Part shown: piece after piece, positions 44,539 to 54,392 of the stretch
Position numbering within the stretch: position 1 is the first letter of the stretch
Layout: each line of letters opens with the position of its first letter
DNA from: Dictyoglomus thermophilum H-6-12
GTDB lineage: Bacteria > Dictyoglomota > Dictyoglomia > Dictyoglomales > Dictyoglomaceae
Direction: 5' to 3'
Assembly: GCF_000020965.1 (NCBI RefSeq)
Contig: NC_011297.1
Location: 1,708,525-1,772,524, forward strand
Length of the DNA stretch: 64,000 bases
Notes under the pieces: model-generated
What the model saw: only the letters and a program-made list of their open reading frames with translations
What the model was told of the DNA's origin: nothing
The model's database searches: none
Translations under genes and position numbers: made by a program

Positions 44539-45597
44539 ATGGAACTAAAAGATCTTTTAGAGAAAATAAGAACCATCTCCACAAAAGAAATAAATATAAT
44601 GGAATTTTGTGGTACCCATACTCATGAGATATTTCGTTATGGCATAAGAGAAATTCTCCCACCCAACATTCACCTTCTTTCTGGGCCCGGATGCCCAGTA
44701 TGTGTCACTGCAGAGGAAGATATCGACTATATAATTGCCCTTTCTCAAGAATACAACTTAGGCATCATAACCTTTGGAGACCTTGTGAATGTACCAGGAA
44801 GTTTAGGAAGCTTAAATTACCTAAGGGCAAGAGGAAAAGAAGTAAGAGTAGTATATTCTCCCCTTGAATCTTTAAATATTGCTAAAGAGAATCCTCATAA
44901 AAAATATCTCCTCGTGGGAATAGGTTTTGAAACTACTGCACCTAATTTAGCCTACACCCTTATAAAGGCAACAGAAGAAAACATTAAAAATCTATACTTC
45001 CTATCCCTACATAAGCTTACTCCTCCTGCTATGAAAGCCATATTAGATATGGGAGAAATAAAACTCGATGGGATTATTGGACCTGGGCATGTATCTACCA
45101 TAATAGGAAGGGTAGGCTGGAAGGAGATCTTTGAAAAGTATAGAGTACCTTTCGTAATCATGGGATTCAAACCTGAAGAGATTGTTTACGGAATATATCA
45201 CTTAGTAAAAATCATAGAAGAAGGAGAGCCAAAACTTTTAAATGCCTATGAAAGAAGTGTAAAAGAGGAAGGAAACAAACATGCCCTTGAAGTAATGTAT
45301 AAGGTTTTTAAGAAAGGACCTGCTAATTGGCGTGGCCTTGGAATTATAGAAGAAAGTGGCCTTGTTTTAAGAGAGGAATTTGAAGATTTTGATGTAAGAA
45401 GAATTTATCCATTAAAGATAGAAAAAAGGGTAGATAACTATAACCCTTGTAAATGCGGAGAGGTTCTTAGAGGAGTTTTAAAACCCACCGAATGTCCACT
45501 ATTTGGTAAAGCCTGTACTCCAGAATATCCTAAAGGTCCCTGCATGGTATCCTCAGAAGGGACATGCTCTGCCTATTACCTCTATGGAGGAGTATAG
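44539..45597 (+). CDS. hypD: Hydrogenase formation protein HypD
   Basis: The 352-residue protein carries the HypD motifs FCGTHTHEIFRYG (about 23-35), LLSGPGCPVCVT (about 47-58), and GFETTAP (about 132-138), as well as a C-terminal cysteine cluster (NPCKCGEVLRG, CPLFGKACTP) for the [4Fe-4S] centre. It assembles iron, cyanide and CO ligands with HypC and HypE. It begins at the base after the hypC stop codon. Confidence 0.95.
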   Translation: MELKDLLEKIRTISTKEINIMEFCGTHTHEIFRYGIREILPPNIHLLSGPGCPVCVTAEEDIDYIIALSQEYNLGIITFGDLVNVPGSLGSLNYLRARGKEVRVVYSPLESLNIAKENPHKKYLLVGIGFETTAPNLAYTLIKATEENIKNLYFLSLHKLTPPAMKAILDMGEIKLDGIIGPGHVSTIIGRVGWKEIFEKYRVPFVIMGFKPEEIVYGIYHLVKIIEEGEPKLLNAYERSVKEEGNKHALEVMYKVFKKGPANWRGLGIIEESGLVLREEFEDFDVRRIYPLKIEKRVDNYNPCKCGEVLRGVLKPTECPLFGKACTPEYPKGPCMVSSEGTCSAYYLYGGV

Positions 45598-45600
45598 ATT

Positions 45601-46602
45601 ATGGAAGATATTATCCTTCTTTCTCATGGAAGTGGCGGAGAAAGCACAAGAAAATTAATAGAAGAAGAGATATTAAAATATTTTGGAAACGAATTATTAA
45701 ATGAGCTTTATGACTCTTCCATCTTTGAAGCCTCTGGAAAACTTGCCTTTACCACAGACTCCTTTGTAATATCTCCTCTCTTTTTTAACGGTGGAGATAT
45801 TGGAAAACTCTCCATCTATGGAACTGTAAATGACCTTTCGGTTATGGGAGCAAAACCTCTCTATTTGAGTGTAGGATTTATTATTGAAGAAGGCCTTACT
45901 TTTAATGAGTTTCGTCAAATACTTCAATCTATGAAATCTGCCAGTAAAGAATGCATGGTAAAGATTATTACGGGTGATACAAAAGTAGTAGAAAAAGGAA
46001 AGGGCGATAAGATTTTTATAAACACTACAGGTATTGGAATAATTGAAGAAGGAATGGACTGGAGAGGAAGAAAAATAGAAGAAGGAGATGTAGTAATAAT
46101 AAATGGAGGAATTGGAGAACACGGACTTTGTATTATGCTTCAAAGACTCGGTATAAAAACTGACGCAGAAGTAAAATCAGATCTTGCTCCCTTAAACTCT
46201 TTAACCCTGCCTCTTCTAAAAATCTCTAATAATATAAAATTTATGAGAGATCCTACAAGAGGGGGAGTTGCAGGAGTACTAAATGAGATTGCTCAAAAGC
46301 ATAATGTAGAGATTGAGGTGGAGGAAGAAAATCTCCCCATAAAACCCTGGGTAAAGTCTGCCAGTGAAATTCTTGGAATAGATCCACTATACTCTGCCAA
46401 TGAAGGAAAGGTAGTAATAATTGCCTCTGAAAAAGATCAGGACAAAATTATGAACTTTTTAAAAAATCATCCTCAAGGAAAAGAGGCAAGGATCATAGGA
46501 AAAATTAAAGGAAAGGGAAGTAGAGTTTACCTAAAAACAAGACTTGGTACAAGAAGAATATTAGATCCTCTTAAAAGAGACTTATTGCCAAGGATTTGCT
46601 AA
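45601..46602 (+). CDS. hypE: Hydrogenase maturation protein HypE (carbamoyl dehydratase)
   Basis: The 333-residue protein is of the PurM/ThiL fold (LSHGSGGESTRK near the N-terminus, GGIGEHGLCIML, RDPTRGGVAGVLNE) and ends in PRIC, with the C-terminal cysteine that carries the thiocarbamate/thiocyanate. It dehydrates the carbamoyl group from HypF to give cyanide. It is the last gene of the hypCDE run; a weak hairpin and a T tract follow. Confidence 0.95.
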   Translation: MEDIILLSHGSGGESTRKLIEEEILKYFGNELLNELYDSSIFEASGKLAFTTDSFVISPLFFNGGDIGKLSIYGTVNDLSVMGAKPLYLSVGFIIEEGLTFNEFRQILQSMKSASKECMVKIITGDTKVVEKGKGDKIFINTTGIGIIEEGMDWRGRKIEEGDVVIINGGIGEHGLCIMLQRLGIKTDAEVKSDLAPLNSLTLPLLKISNNIKFMRDPTRGGVAGVLNEIAQKHNVEIEVEEENLPIKPWVKSASEILGIDPLYSANEGKVVIIASEKDQDKIMNFLKNHPQGKEARIIGKIKGKGSRVYLKTRLGTRRILDPLKRDLLPRIC

Positions 46603-46626
46603 AAACACAAAAGGGGGTGTTTTTTT
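46601..46626 (+). terminator. Weak hairpin plus T tract between hypE and GH43
   Basis: AAAAACAC (46601-46608) can pair with GTGTTTTT (46617-46624), enclosing AAAAGGGG, and is followed by T residues. The loop and 3' arm contain the AAGGGGGTG ribosome site of the next gene. It may be a terminator or attenuator; with only two G-C pairs its strength is doubtful at high temperature. Confidence 0.35.
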
Positions 46627-46628
46627 CG

Positions 46629-48158
46629 ATGTCAACAAAAAGGATTTTACAAAGGATTTTATCAAAGAAAAATCTTACGAGCTTAATACTCCTTTTTATC
46701 CTTATTTTTACCATCTCAACTATAACAACTAGTAAAGGAGATGATACTTCATTGTTAAAAAAACCCATAGGAAAAATTCCACCCAATGGAAATCCTCTTA
46801 TATCCCATAAATTTGGCGCAGATCCAGCGGTACTTGTTTATAAAGATAGAGTATATATTTACCTTACTAACGACATAGTAGAATATGACAAAAATGGAAA
46901 TGTACTGGAAAATTCTTATAGCAAAATAAACAAAATCACAGTAATCTCTTCGGAAGATCTAGTAAATTGGACTGACCATGGCGAAATTGAAGTTGCAGGG
47001 CCAAATGGTATTGCTAAATGGGCTCAAAACTCTTGGGCACCTGCCGTTGCCTACAAAAAGATAGATGGTAAGGATAAATTCTTCCTATATTTTGCTAACA
47101 ATGCTAATGGGATAGGAGTATTAACAGCAGACACTCCTTTAGGACCATGGACCGATCCTTTGGGAAGATCACTCATCAACTGGGCAACTCCAGGAGTTGC
47201 AGGAGTTGTATGGCTCTTTGATCCAGCAGTCTTAGTAGACGATGATGGCAGAGCATACATATACTTTGGGGGAGGGGTTATGCCTGGAAGAGAGGAAGAT
47301 CCTAATACTGCACGTGTTATGGAACTGGGTAGCGATATGATAAGCGTTGTTGGGACAGCAGTACCCATTCCAGCCCCCTATATGTTTGAAGACTCAGGAA
47401 TAAATAAGATCAATAATATTTACTACTATTCATATTGCACTAACTTTGGCCCTCGCAAACCAGGTGGCCTCCCCTTAGGAGCTATTGCATATATGACCAG
47501 CAAAAATCCTATGGGACCATGGGAATATAAAGGAATCATACTTAAAAATCCAGGCAATTTCTTTGGGGTTGGAGGAAATAACCATCATCAATTATTTGAC
47601 TTCAAAGGAAAATGGTATATAGCATACCACGCCCAAACCTTGGCAAGGGCTTTAGGCATTGCAAAGGGATATAGATCACCCCATATTAATGAGGTACAAA
47701 TTGAAAATGGAGTTATAAAAGAAGTATTTGCAGACTACAAGGGAGTACCTCAAGTTAAAAATTTTGATCCCTATAGAATTGTGGAAGCAGAAACCTATGC
47801 ATGGTGCGCAGGAATCTCAACTAAAAAAGCCAATGCAAGCAACAATATATGTCTAACCGACATAGATAATGGAGACTGGATTGCTCTATCTAAAGTAGAT
47901 TTTGGAAATAATCCTCCTAAAAAATTTAAAGCAGCTATCGCCAATATCAAAGGCAAAGGTTATATAGAAATAAGAATAGACTCTATCGATGGCAAAAAGA
48001 TAGGAACTTTAGAAATAAAACCTCAAGGTAATAACTCCTCTTGGATAGAAATAGAAACATCTGTTGATGAGGTAAAAGGAGTCCATGATCTATACTTTAT
48101 ATTCAGAGGTGAGGGTGAGAGCCTCTTTGACTTTGATTACTGGCAATTTATAAAGTAA
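46629..48158 (+). CDS. Secreted glycoside hydrolase family 43 with CBM6
   Basis: From the ATG at 46629 the protein has 509 residues. The basic start and hydrophobic segment (about 20-36) are a signal peptide or anchor. A five-blade propeller follows, with GADPAVLVY (catalytic base D65 in this numbering) and FDPAVLVDDDGRAYIYFG, and the family's glutamate in FEDSGI. The C-terminal 130 residues from VEAETYA form a CBM6-like carbohydrate-binding module. It probably releases arabinose or xylose from arabinoxylan outside the cell. An in-frame TTG at 46596 would overlap hypE; the ATG is preferred because the AAGGGGGTG ribosome site and signal peptide fit it. Confidence 0.88.
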   Translation: MSTKRILQRILSKKNLTSLILLFILIFTISTITTSKGDDTSLLKKPIGKIPPNGNPLISHKFGADPAVLVYKDRVYIYLTNDIVEYDKNGNVLENSYSKINKITVISSEDLVNWTDHGEIEVAGPNGIAKWAQNSWAPAVAYKKIDGKDKFFLYFANNANGIGVLTADTPLGPWTDPLGRSLINWATPGVAGVVWLFDPAVLVDDDGRAYIYFGGGVMPGREEDPNTARVMELGSDMISVVGTAVPIPAPYMFEDSGINKINNIYYYSYCTNFGPRKPGGLPLGAIAYMTSKNPMGPWEYKGIILKNPGNFFGVGGNNHHQLFDFKGKWYIAYHAQTLARALGIAKGYRSPHINEVQIENGVIKEVFADYKGVPQVKNFDPYRIVEAETYAWCAGISTKKANASNNICLTDIDNGDWIALSKVDFGNNPPKKFKAAIANIKGKGYIEIRIDSIDGKKIGTLEIKPQGNNSSWIEIETSVDEVKGVHDLYFIFRGEGESLFDFDYWQFIK

Positions 48159-48186
48159 TTTTTAAATAAAAAGGAAGGAGGAGAAA

Positions 48187-49695
48187 ATGAACCATATAAA
48201 GATTGAAAAAGGCAAATATGTTGGTGTTTTTCCTGACAATTGGAAGTTTTGCGTAGGAAGTGGAAGAATAGGTCTTGCTCTCCAAAAAGAATATATAGAT
48301 GCCCTCTCTTTTGTAAAAAGGCATATAGATTTTAAATATCTAAGAGCCCACGGATTACTCCATGACGATGTGGGAATTTACAGAGAAGACATAGTAGACG
48401 GAAAAACAATCCCTTTTTATAATTTCACCTACATTGACAGAATATACGATTCCTTTTTAGAAATTGGAATAAGACCTTTCGTTGAAATTGGATTTATGCC
48501 CTCAAAACTTGCCTCTGGAGATCAAACAGTATTTTACTGGAGAGGCAATGTTACTCCCCCTAAAGATTATAAAGAATGGGAAAAGTTAATAAAAAATGTG
48601 GTGAAACATTTCATAGATAGATATGGAGAAAAAGAGGTTACTCAATGGCCTTTTGAGATTTGGAATGAGCCCAATTTAACCGTATTTTGGAAAGATGCAA
48701 ATCAGGCAGAATACTTCAAATTATACGAGGTTACAGTAAAAGCAATAAAAGAGGTAAATGAAAACATAAAGGTTGGAGGACCTGCAATCTGTGGTGGATC
48801 AGACTATTGGATAACTGATTTTCTAAATTTCTGTTATAAGAACAATGTACCTGTAGACTTTTTAACTCGACATGCCTATACAGGCAAACCTCCTATATAT
48901 ACCCCTCACTTTGTATACCAAGATGTGCATCCCATCGAATACATGTTAAATGAATTCAAAACCGTTAGAGAGATGGTGAAAAATTCTCCATTCCCTAACC
49001 TACCAATACATATTACTGAATTTAACAGTTCTTACCATCCCCTCTGCCCCATACACGATACTCCCTTCAATGCTGCTTACTTAGCAAGGGTACTAAGTGA
49101 GGGAGGAGACTATGTTGACTCCTTCTCTTATTGGACCTTTAGTGATGTGTTTGAGGAAGCAGACGTTCCAAGATCACTCTTCCATGGTGGATTTGGTCTT
49201 GTAGCATTCCACAATATTCCAAAACCAGTTTTCCATATGTTCACCTTCTTTAATGCTATGGGAGAAAAGATCCTCTATAGAGATGACCATATCTTAATAA
49301 CCGAAAGAGAAGACAAGTCAGTTGCCTTAATTGCTTGGAATGAAGTCATGACAAAAGAAGAAAATCAAGAAAGAAAATATAGAATAGAGATACCCGTAGA
49401 TTACAAAGAGGTTTTCATAAAACAAAAGTTAATTGATGAGGAATACGGAAATCCATGGCGCACCTGGATTCAAATGGGCAGGCCGAGATTTCCAAGCAAA
49501 AAGCAAATAGAAACATTAAGAGAAGTAGCAACTCCTAAAGTAACTACTTTCAGAAAAACAGTAGAAAATGGACATATTACTCTTGAATTTACATTAGGTA
49601 AAAATGCTGTTACCCTCTTTGAAATAAGCAAGGTTATTGATGAATCACATACCTATATAGGTCTCGACGATAGCAAAATACCAGGTGGATATTAA
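48187..49695 (+). CDS. Glycoside hydrolase family 39 (beta-xylosidase)
   Basis: The 502-residue enzyme has the family 39 acid/base in [15 protein letters not shown] (E161) and nucleophile in [12 protein letters not shown] (E278). The TIM barrel is followed by a small beta domain. There is no signal peptide, so xylo-oligosaccharides imported after action of secreted enzymes such as the preceding GH43 are a likely substrate. It lies 28 nt after the GH43 gene with a strong AAGGAGGAG site, so the two form an operon. A xylosidase role is inferred from family; other beta-glycosides are possible. Confidence 0.9.
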   Translation: MNHIKIEKGKYVGVFPDNWKFCVGSGRIGLALQKEYIDALSFVKRHIDFKYLRAHGLLHDDVGIYREDIVDGKTIPFYNFTYIDRIYDSFLEIGIRPFVEIGFMPSKLASGDQTVFYWRGNVTPPKDYKEWEKLIKNVVKHFIDRYGEKEVTQWPFEIWNEPNLTVFWKDANQAEYFKLYEVTVKAIKEVNENIKVGGPAICGGSDYWITDFLNFCYKNNVPVDFLTRHAYTGKPPIYTPHFVYQDVHPIEYMLNEFKTVREMVKNSPFPNLPIHITEFNSSYHPLCPIHDTPFNAAYLARVLSEGGDYVDSFSYWTFSDVFEEADVPRSLFHGGFGLVAFHNIPKPVFHMFTFFNAMGEKILYRDDHILITEREDKSVALIAWNEVMTKEENQERKYRIEIPVDYKEVFIKQKLIDEEYGNPWRTWIQMGRPRFPSKKQIETLREVATPKVTTFRKTVENGHITLEFTLGKNAVTLFEISKVIDESHTYIGLDDSKIPGGY

Positions 49696-49700
49696 TAAAA

Positions 49701-49739
49701 AGGCTCCCATTGAGAGTGAGAAAAACTCAATGGGAGCCT
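49701..49739 (-). terminator. Terminator between GH39 and the MFS gene
   Basis: A perfect 14-bp stem (49701-49714 with 49726-49739) with an 11-nt loop. On the minus strand it is followed by TTTTTATTAAT. The MFS stop codon (49727-49729) is inside the stem. It may also stop the GH39 transcript. Confidence 0.85.
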
Positions 49740-50897
49740 GTGTTCTTAAATATTCTTAATCCCCATATACCTCCTATAATTCCAATTAAAGCAAGAAATA
49801 GGTACATTCCCTTAAGTCCTATTATGTCCGCTACATTCCCTGAAACAAAAGAAGATAAAGTTTGAGATAAAGCTATAGATAGATTTAATATACCCTGTCC
49901 TATTGCCCTCTCCTCAGGAGGGACCAACTCATTCATATAAATAGGTGCTACATTTATAGTTATCACAAAAGTAAAAATATGGGTAAAAAGTTGAACCAAT
50001 ATTACATCCAAAGCCCCTCTTGCAAAAAAGTAAAGAGTAGACCTAATAGGCATGGCAATCCCTGCAAGAATAAGCAAGATTTTTTTTCCCTAATTTATCT
50101 GCCATATTTCCCCAAAAATAAGACATAGGAATTTCAGGAGCAGAGCACACCACTAAGGCCCAACTTATGTCACTATTTGAACCCCCTAAATATTTAATCA
50201 AAAGATTTACATTACCAGAGGTTCCAGTAAGAGCAAAGCTATAAAAGAACATAAACAACAAGAATTTCCTTATCTCTTTTATTAAAACTAACCTCTTTAC
50301 ATCACTAAAAGTTAAAGTCTTTGTTTCAACTTTAAATTCTGGTTCTTTGACCAATAAAAGAATGAGAAAACAAAGCAAAAATATCGCTGAAATTATAGGA
50401 AACATATATTTAGGATCAGTTAATTTTGGATAAAAGCCTGTAGCAAGCATCATTACTAAAAAACCAATAGGCGCCCATACTCTTGTAGAAGCAAAAGATC
50501 TGCCTACAGAAGATGTAGATGAATAATCAAGAATAAGAACATTACTTAAGGTAGTAATAGTATTCATAAAAATCCCAAATATAGGATAAATTATAAGAAA
50601 AGACAAATAAGATCCTAATTTAGGAAATAAATATCCATAACCTAACATAAGCATTATTGCACTAAGAACCATAAAGGGTTTTCTTTTTCTAAATTTATCC
50701 GACAAATATCCAATATATACCTGAGAAAAGGCACCAAAAAACCCAAATAGTCCTGCAAGAATTCCTATCATACCTATAGAGAAATTTTTTTGCTCTCTTA
50801 AATACACAGGAATAAAAAAGAATATAAAAGTCCAAGCCATATAATATACAAAAAGAAAAATCCTCAATAAATAAAGTTCTTTATTTTTAAACCTCAT
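49727..50897 (-). pseudogene. MFS transporter gene with a frameshift
   Basis: Two minus-strand frames together make one major facilitator of about 390 residues with 12 membrane segments: residues 1-274 run from the ATG at 50897, and the rest continues in another frame from about 50085 to 49727. The break is at a run of eight A residues on the coding strand (50087-50080), in LGKK; seven A residues would restore GKKILLILAG. The protein resembles PucC/LacY-like sugar or nucleoside permeases (SDKFRKRKP between helices 2 and 3). It may be a sequencing error, a recent mutation, or a site of transcriptional slippage. It lies next to xylan-use genes and may import oligosaccharides. Confidence 0.7.
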
Positions 50898-50993
50898 ATT
50901 TCCTTACCTCTAACCAAAGTTTTATATAGAAATCAATTTACCATTTAGAGTAAACTCTAAGTCAAGAAAATGAAAAATGTTAACATTATCTAC

Positions 50994-51022
50994 TTTAAAA
51001 ATAAGTTTTATTGCCTTATAAT
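50994..51022 (+). promoter_or_regulatory. Promoter of the DUF362 gene (leaderless)
   Basis: TTTAAA (50994-50999), a 17-bp spacer and TATAAT (51017-51022). The ATG at 51031 is 8 nt beyond the -10 box, and no Shine-Dalgarno is present. Confidence 0.65.
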
Positions 51023-51030
51023 AACAAAGT

Positions 51031-52167
51031 ATGAGCTCAAAAGTAGTTATATATAACGCAGAATATGAAAAAGAATCTTTAAAAGATAAGATTCGAAATG
51101 CTTTAAAATACTTTGACCTTCCCGAATTTAAGGCAAAAAGAATTCTTATTAAACCCAATCTTCTCATGGCCTCATCTCCTGATAAAGCAATTACAACCCA
51201 TCCTGTACTAATAGAGGCCATCATAGAAGTCTTAAAAGAGAAAGAGGTAGGAGAAATATTTATAGGAGACACTCCTGGAAACACATCTACAAACTTAGAT
51301 TATCTTTATAAGATAACGGGTATGAAAGAGATTGCAGAAAGACAAAAAGTAAATCTTGTAAATTTATATACCTACGGAGTTATTAATATTAAAAGTGAGG
51401 TTGCAGAAAATATTCCAATAACCAAATTTATAAAAGATGTGGATTACATAATTAATGTACCAAAGCTTAAAACCCATACCTTTATGCTAATGACCTGTGT
51501 TATAAAGAATACCTTTGGACTTGTGCCAGGGATGAATAAATCTCGTATGCATGCTATTGCCATAAATCCAGAAAATTTTGCCAAAATCCTAGTGGAGATA
51601 TTTAATGAGGTAAATCCCATAATAAATATAGTGGATGGAATAGTAGGAATGGAAGGAGAAGGTCCCTCTGCTGGAAATCCAAGAAAATTTGGGAAAATCA
51701 TCATTGGAAAAGATCCTGTGGCAGTAGATGTGATATCAAGTCTTCTTCTTGGATATAAACCCGAAGAGATTTACACAAATGTTATTGCCCACAAAAAAGG
51801 GCTTGGAGAAATAGAGCTTGATAAAATTGAGGTTATAGGGGAAGAAAAAGATAAAATTTATAACCCCGATGTGGCAAAAGTAAAAAGCTTTTACAACCTT
51901 TCTAAAAAAGTTCCTTCCTTTATGGGAAACATTGCCTCCTTTTTATATAACAAATTGATTAGGCAATATCCTGTTATCGAAGACAAGAAATGTATAAAAT
52001 GTAGAATATGTGAAAATAGTTGTCCTAACAAGGCTATAACTTATACCCCAGAAGGAATGATCATAGATTATAAAAAATGTATCTCCTGCTTTTGCTGTCA
52101 CGAGCTTTGTCCCCAAAAGGCTATAAGATTAGAAAAGAGTTTACTCGCCAGAAAGTTATTTGGGTAA
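51031..52167 (+). CDS. DUF362 domain-containing protein with two 4Fe-4S clusters
   Basis: The 378-residue protein has an N-terminal DUF362 domain (RILIKPNLLMASSPDKAITTHP region, about 39-58, and VPKLKTH near 145) and a C-terminal bacterial ferredoxin pair (CIKCRICENSCP and CISCFCCHELCP, about 320-365). Homologues are often called iron-sulfur cluster-binding proteins of unknown redox role. It is a cytoplasmic protein with a leaderless promoter and stands alone. Function unknown. Confidence 0.85.
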   Translation: MSSKVVIYNAEYEKESLKDKIRNALKYFDLPEFKAKRILIKPNLLMASSPDKAITTHPVLIEAIIEVLKEKEVGEIFIGDTPGNTSTNLDYLYKITGMKEIAERQKVNLVNLYTYGVINIKSEVAENIPITKFIKDVDYIINVPKLKTHTFMLMTCVIKNTFGLVPGMNKSRMHAIAINPENFAKILVEIFNEVNPIINIVDGIVGMEGEGPSAGNPRKFGKIIIGKDPVAVDVISSLLLGYKPEEIYTNVIAHKKGLGEIELDKIEVIGEEKDKIYNPDVAKVKSFYNLSKKVPSFMGNIASFLYNKLIRQYPVIEDKKCIKCRICENSCPNKAITYTPEGMIIDYKKCISCFCCHELCPQKAIRLEKSLLARKLFG

Positions 52168-53235
52168 TTATCTATCTTCTAATTCAAAAATATTCCTTCC
52201 AAAAATAAGTATAAGCGTAATAAAAACAAAGATCATTACAAAAGCAAAAGAAAAGACAAAAGTTGCTCCTCCTTCCTCCACGCCTAAGGAAATTCTCAAG
52301 GCTCTTCCCACATAATAAAGAGGTAAAAACCTTGCAAAAACCTTCAAATAGTTAGGTAGAAAGTCTAAAGGAAAGTAAACACCAGAGAAGAATAACATAA
52401 TATTTACTAAAAGATTTCCTACATTATTTGCCGCTTGAGGCTCTCTAAATAACGAGGCAAGGAGTATTCCCAAAGCCATCATACCAAGAATTGAAGAAGA
52501 GATAGAGATAAGTAAAAAGGTCCAATTTATGGAAAAATTTAAGCTAAAAATAAGCTGAGCTATCAAAAGAACAAATAAACAAGAAAAAATCCCTGCAATA
52601 AAATTACCTACAATCATCCCTGATATAAATGTAATAGGACTTACTGGAGTTACAGCAAATCTTCTAATAACCTTCCTTTTCCTATAATATCCAAAAAGAG
52701 CAATCATAGTAAATATAGCCGACGAAATGGAAAAACTTAAAACTCCAGGTATTGTATATCCTAAGGTAGAAACCTGAGCCTTTCCTGGATCAATTAATTC
52801 CTCTTCTACCCTTATAAATCCTCTATCTATTCCAGCCTCATGAAGGGAATAAATCTTAGAAAAGCTTTCTCCAAAAGTCCTTAAGAAAGGTTTCTGTTGA
52901 AAACTCGCAAAGTTAATAATAAAATTAAACTTCTCTCCATCAAAGATTATTGCTCCATCAACACTGCCCTTTAAGACTTTATCCCTTAAAATCGCTTCAT
53001 TTTCAAATTCAACAACCTTAATATTTTCTATCCTCTCCAAAACTTTAACAATCTCAGCACTATCCTTTATTACTCCAATTTTAATTCCATTTTCACTAGA
53101 TCCTTCCCCTCCTCCAAAGACAAACCCAAATATTACTACAAACATAATAGGTAAAATAAGAGAAAAAAGGAAGGTAAAAGTATCTCTGTAAAAACTTTTT
53201 ATCCTATATAATGCAATAGTTATAAATGTCTTCAT
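52168..53235 (-). CDS. ABC-2 type transporter permease
   Basis: The 355-residue protein has an N-terminal membrane helix, an extracytoplasmic domain of about 120 residues, and five C-terminal membrane helices, ending with the FLPNYLKVFARFLPLYYVGR region. This is the long ABC-2 form of YhgE/YbhS-like exporters. It overlaps the preceding permease by 4 nt and is the last gene of an ATPase-permease-permease operon. The two permeases probably form a heterodimer. Substrate unknown. Confidence 0.88.
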   Translation of the reverse strand: MKTFITIALYRIKSFYRDTFTFLFSLILPIMFVVIFGFVFGGGEGSSENGIKIGVIKDSAEIVKVLERIENIKVVEFENEAILRDKVLKGSVDGAIIFDGEKFNFIINFASFQQKPFLRTFGESFSKIYSLHEAGIDRGFIRVEEELIDPGKAQVSTLGYTIPGVLSFSISSAIFTMIALFGYYRKRKVIRRFAVTPVSPITFISGMIVGNFIAGIFSCLFVLLIAQLIFSLNFSINWTFLLISISSSILGMMALGILLASLFREPQAANNVGNLLVNIMLFFSGVYFPLDFLPNYLKVFARFLPLYYVGRALRISLGVEEGGATFVFSFAFVMIFVFITLILIFGRNIFELEDR

Positions 53236-54392
53236 GACAGTTCCACTCGCCTATATTTTCTTATAGAGACTACTAAAAATAAGACGGTATAGAGTAAGGG
53301 AATAAGAATTGTTAAATAAATAGGATAAGGAGATGGCATAACTCCAAGGGTATCCCTTATACCTGCTGCAAGATAAGTAATAGGATTAATAACCACAATC
53401 CATTTTATAAACCATGGCACATCACTTATAGGAAAGTATATACCTCCAAGAAATTGCAAGGGAAAATTAAGAATTTGGCCTATCACTCCTGCAGAGCTAG
53501 TATTTTTAGCAACAGCAGATATAAAGAATCCCATAGCTGATAGAGCAAGCATAGCAAGAAAAGTATAAAGGAAGAAATAAAAAGAAAGAAAGTTCACACT
53601 ACTTTTATATATAACCTTACTTACAAAAGTAACAAGCAAAGTTTGAAGCATAAAGAGATAAAAACGGGAAAGAAAATAAGAGAGAAAGAAATTTAAAGAA
53701 GAAATAGGAGCAATAATAAACCTTTTCAATATCTTTCCCTCTCTATACCAAGAAAGTTCCTGACCAATTCCGAACAAACCCGTAAAAAATATAGCAAGAA
53801 TTACAATACCAGGATATATAAAATCTACATAAGAAAAACCAACTTTACTTCCTACTATTTCACTCTTAACCTCATAATCTTTTATTTTTGTCATTCTCTT
53901 AGCAAATTCTAAATTTAATCTTTCAACAATATTTTTTACCACCATACTCGCAGCCTGAGAAGAAACATCATGCTTCAAAGTATAAACCTTAATAGGAGCA
54001 GGATTTTCCCCAAAACCCATCATCTTCATAGTAATATTAGAAATAACAAGGCTATCAAAACCCTCTGGTATCTCCACAATAAGCTTAGTTTTTCCCTTTT
54101 TAAGATCTTCTATAAGTTTGTCCTTAATAGAATTATCTTTAAAAACCTTTAAGTTAAATACCTTGTTTTCTCCTTTACTCAAGGTATCAAACACCTGATA
54201 AACCATATTAGAGAAATCGCCATATTCTGATTTTAATAAATATACATCAAAATTTACTTTTTCTACTTTGGAAGGAAAAATAGTGATAAGTATAACCATA
54301 AGAAGAACAGGGAAGGCTACACACCAGAAAACATAAGATCTTTCTCTTAAAGCAGATTTAAAAAAGTAAATAGAGTTCTTGAAAACCATCAT
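53232..54392 (-). CDS. ABC-2 type transporter permease
   Basis: The 386-residue protein has the same plan as its neighbour: first membrane helix at about residues 23-40, a large extracytoplasmic domain (about 45-180), and five helices near the C-terminus, with VVINPITYLAAGIRD before the last. It is co-transcribed with the ATPase upstream and the second permease downstream, overlapping each by 4 nt. This is an exporter; the substrate cannot be told. Confidence 0.88.
   Translation of the reverse strand: MMVFKNSIYFFKSALRERSYVFWCVAFPVLLMVILITIFPSKVEKVNFDVYLLKSEYGDFSNMVYQVFDTLSKGENKVFNLKVFKDNSIKDKLIEDLKKGKTKLIVEIPEGFDSLVISNITMKMMGFGENPAPIKVYTLKHDVSSQAASMVVKNIVERLNLEFAKRMTKIKDYEVKSEIVGSKVGFSYVDFIYPGIVILAIFFTGLFGIGQELSWYREGKILKRFIIAPISSLNFFLSYFLSRFYLFMLQTLLVTFVSKVIYKSSVNFLSFYFFLYTFLAMLALSAMGFFISAVAKNTSSAGVIGQILNFPLQFLGGIYFPISDVPWFIKWIVVINPITYLAAGIRDTLGVMPSPYPIYLTILIPLLYTVLFLVVSIRKYRRVELS

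Noticed and set aside
46596-46628. TTG start giving a longer GH43 protein
   Set aside because: It would overlap hypE and put a polar stretch before the signal peptide; the ATG at 46629 fits the ribosome site.
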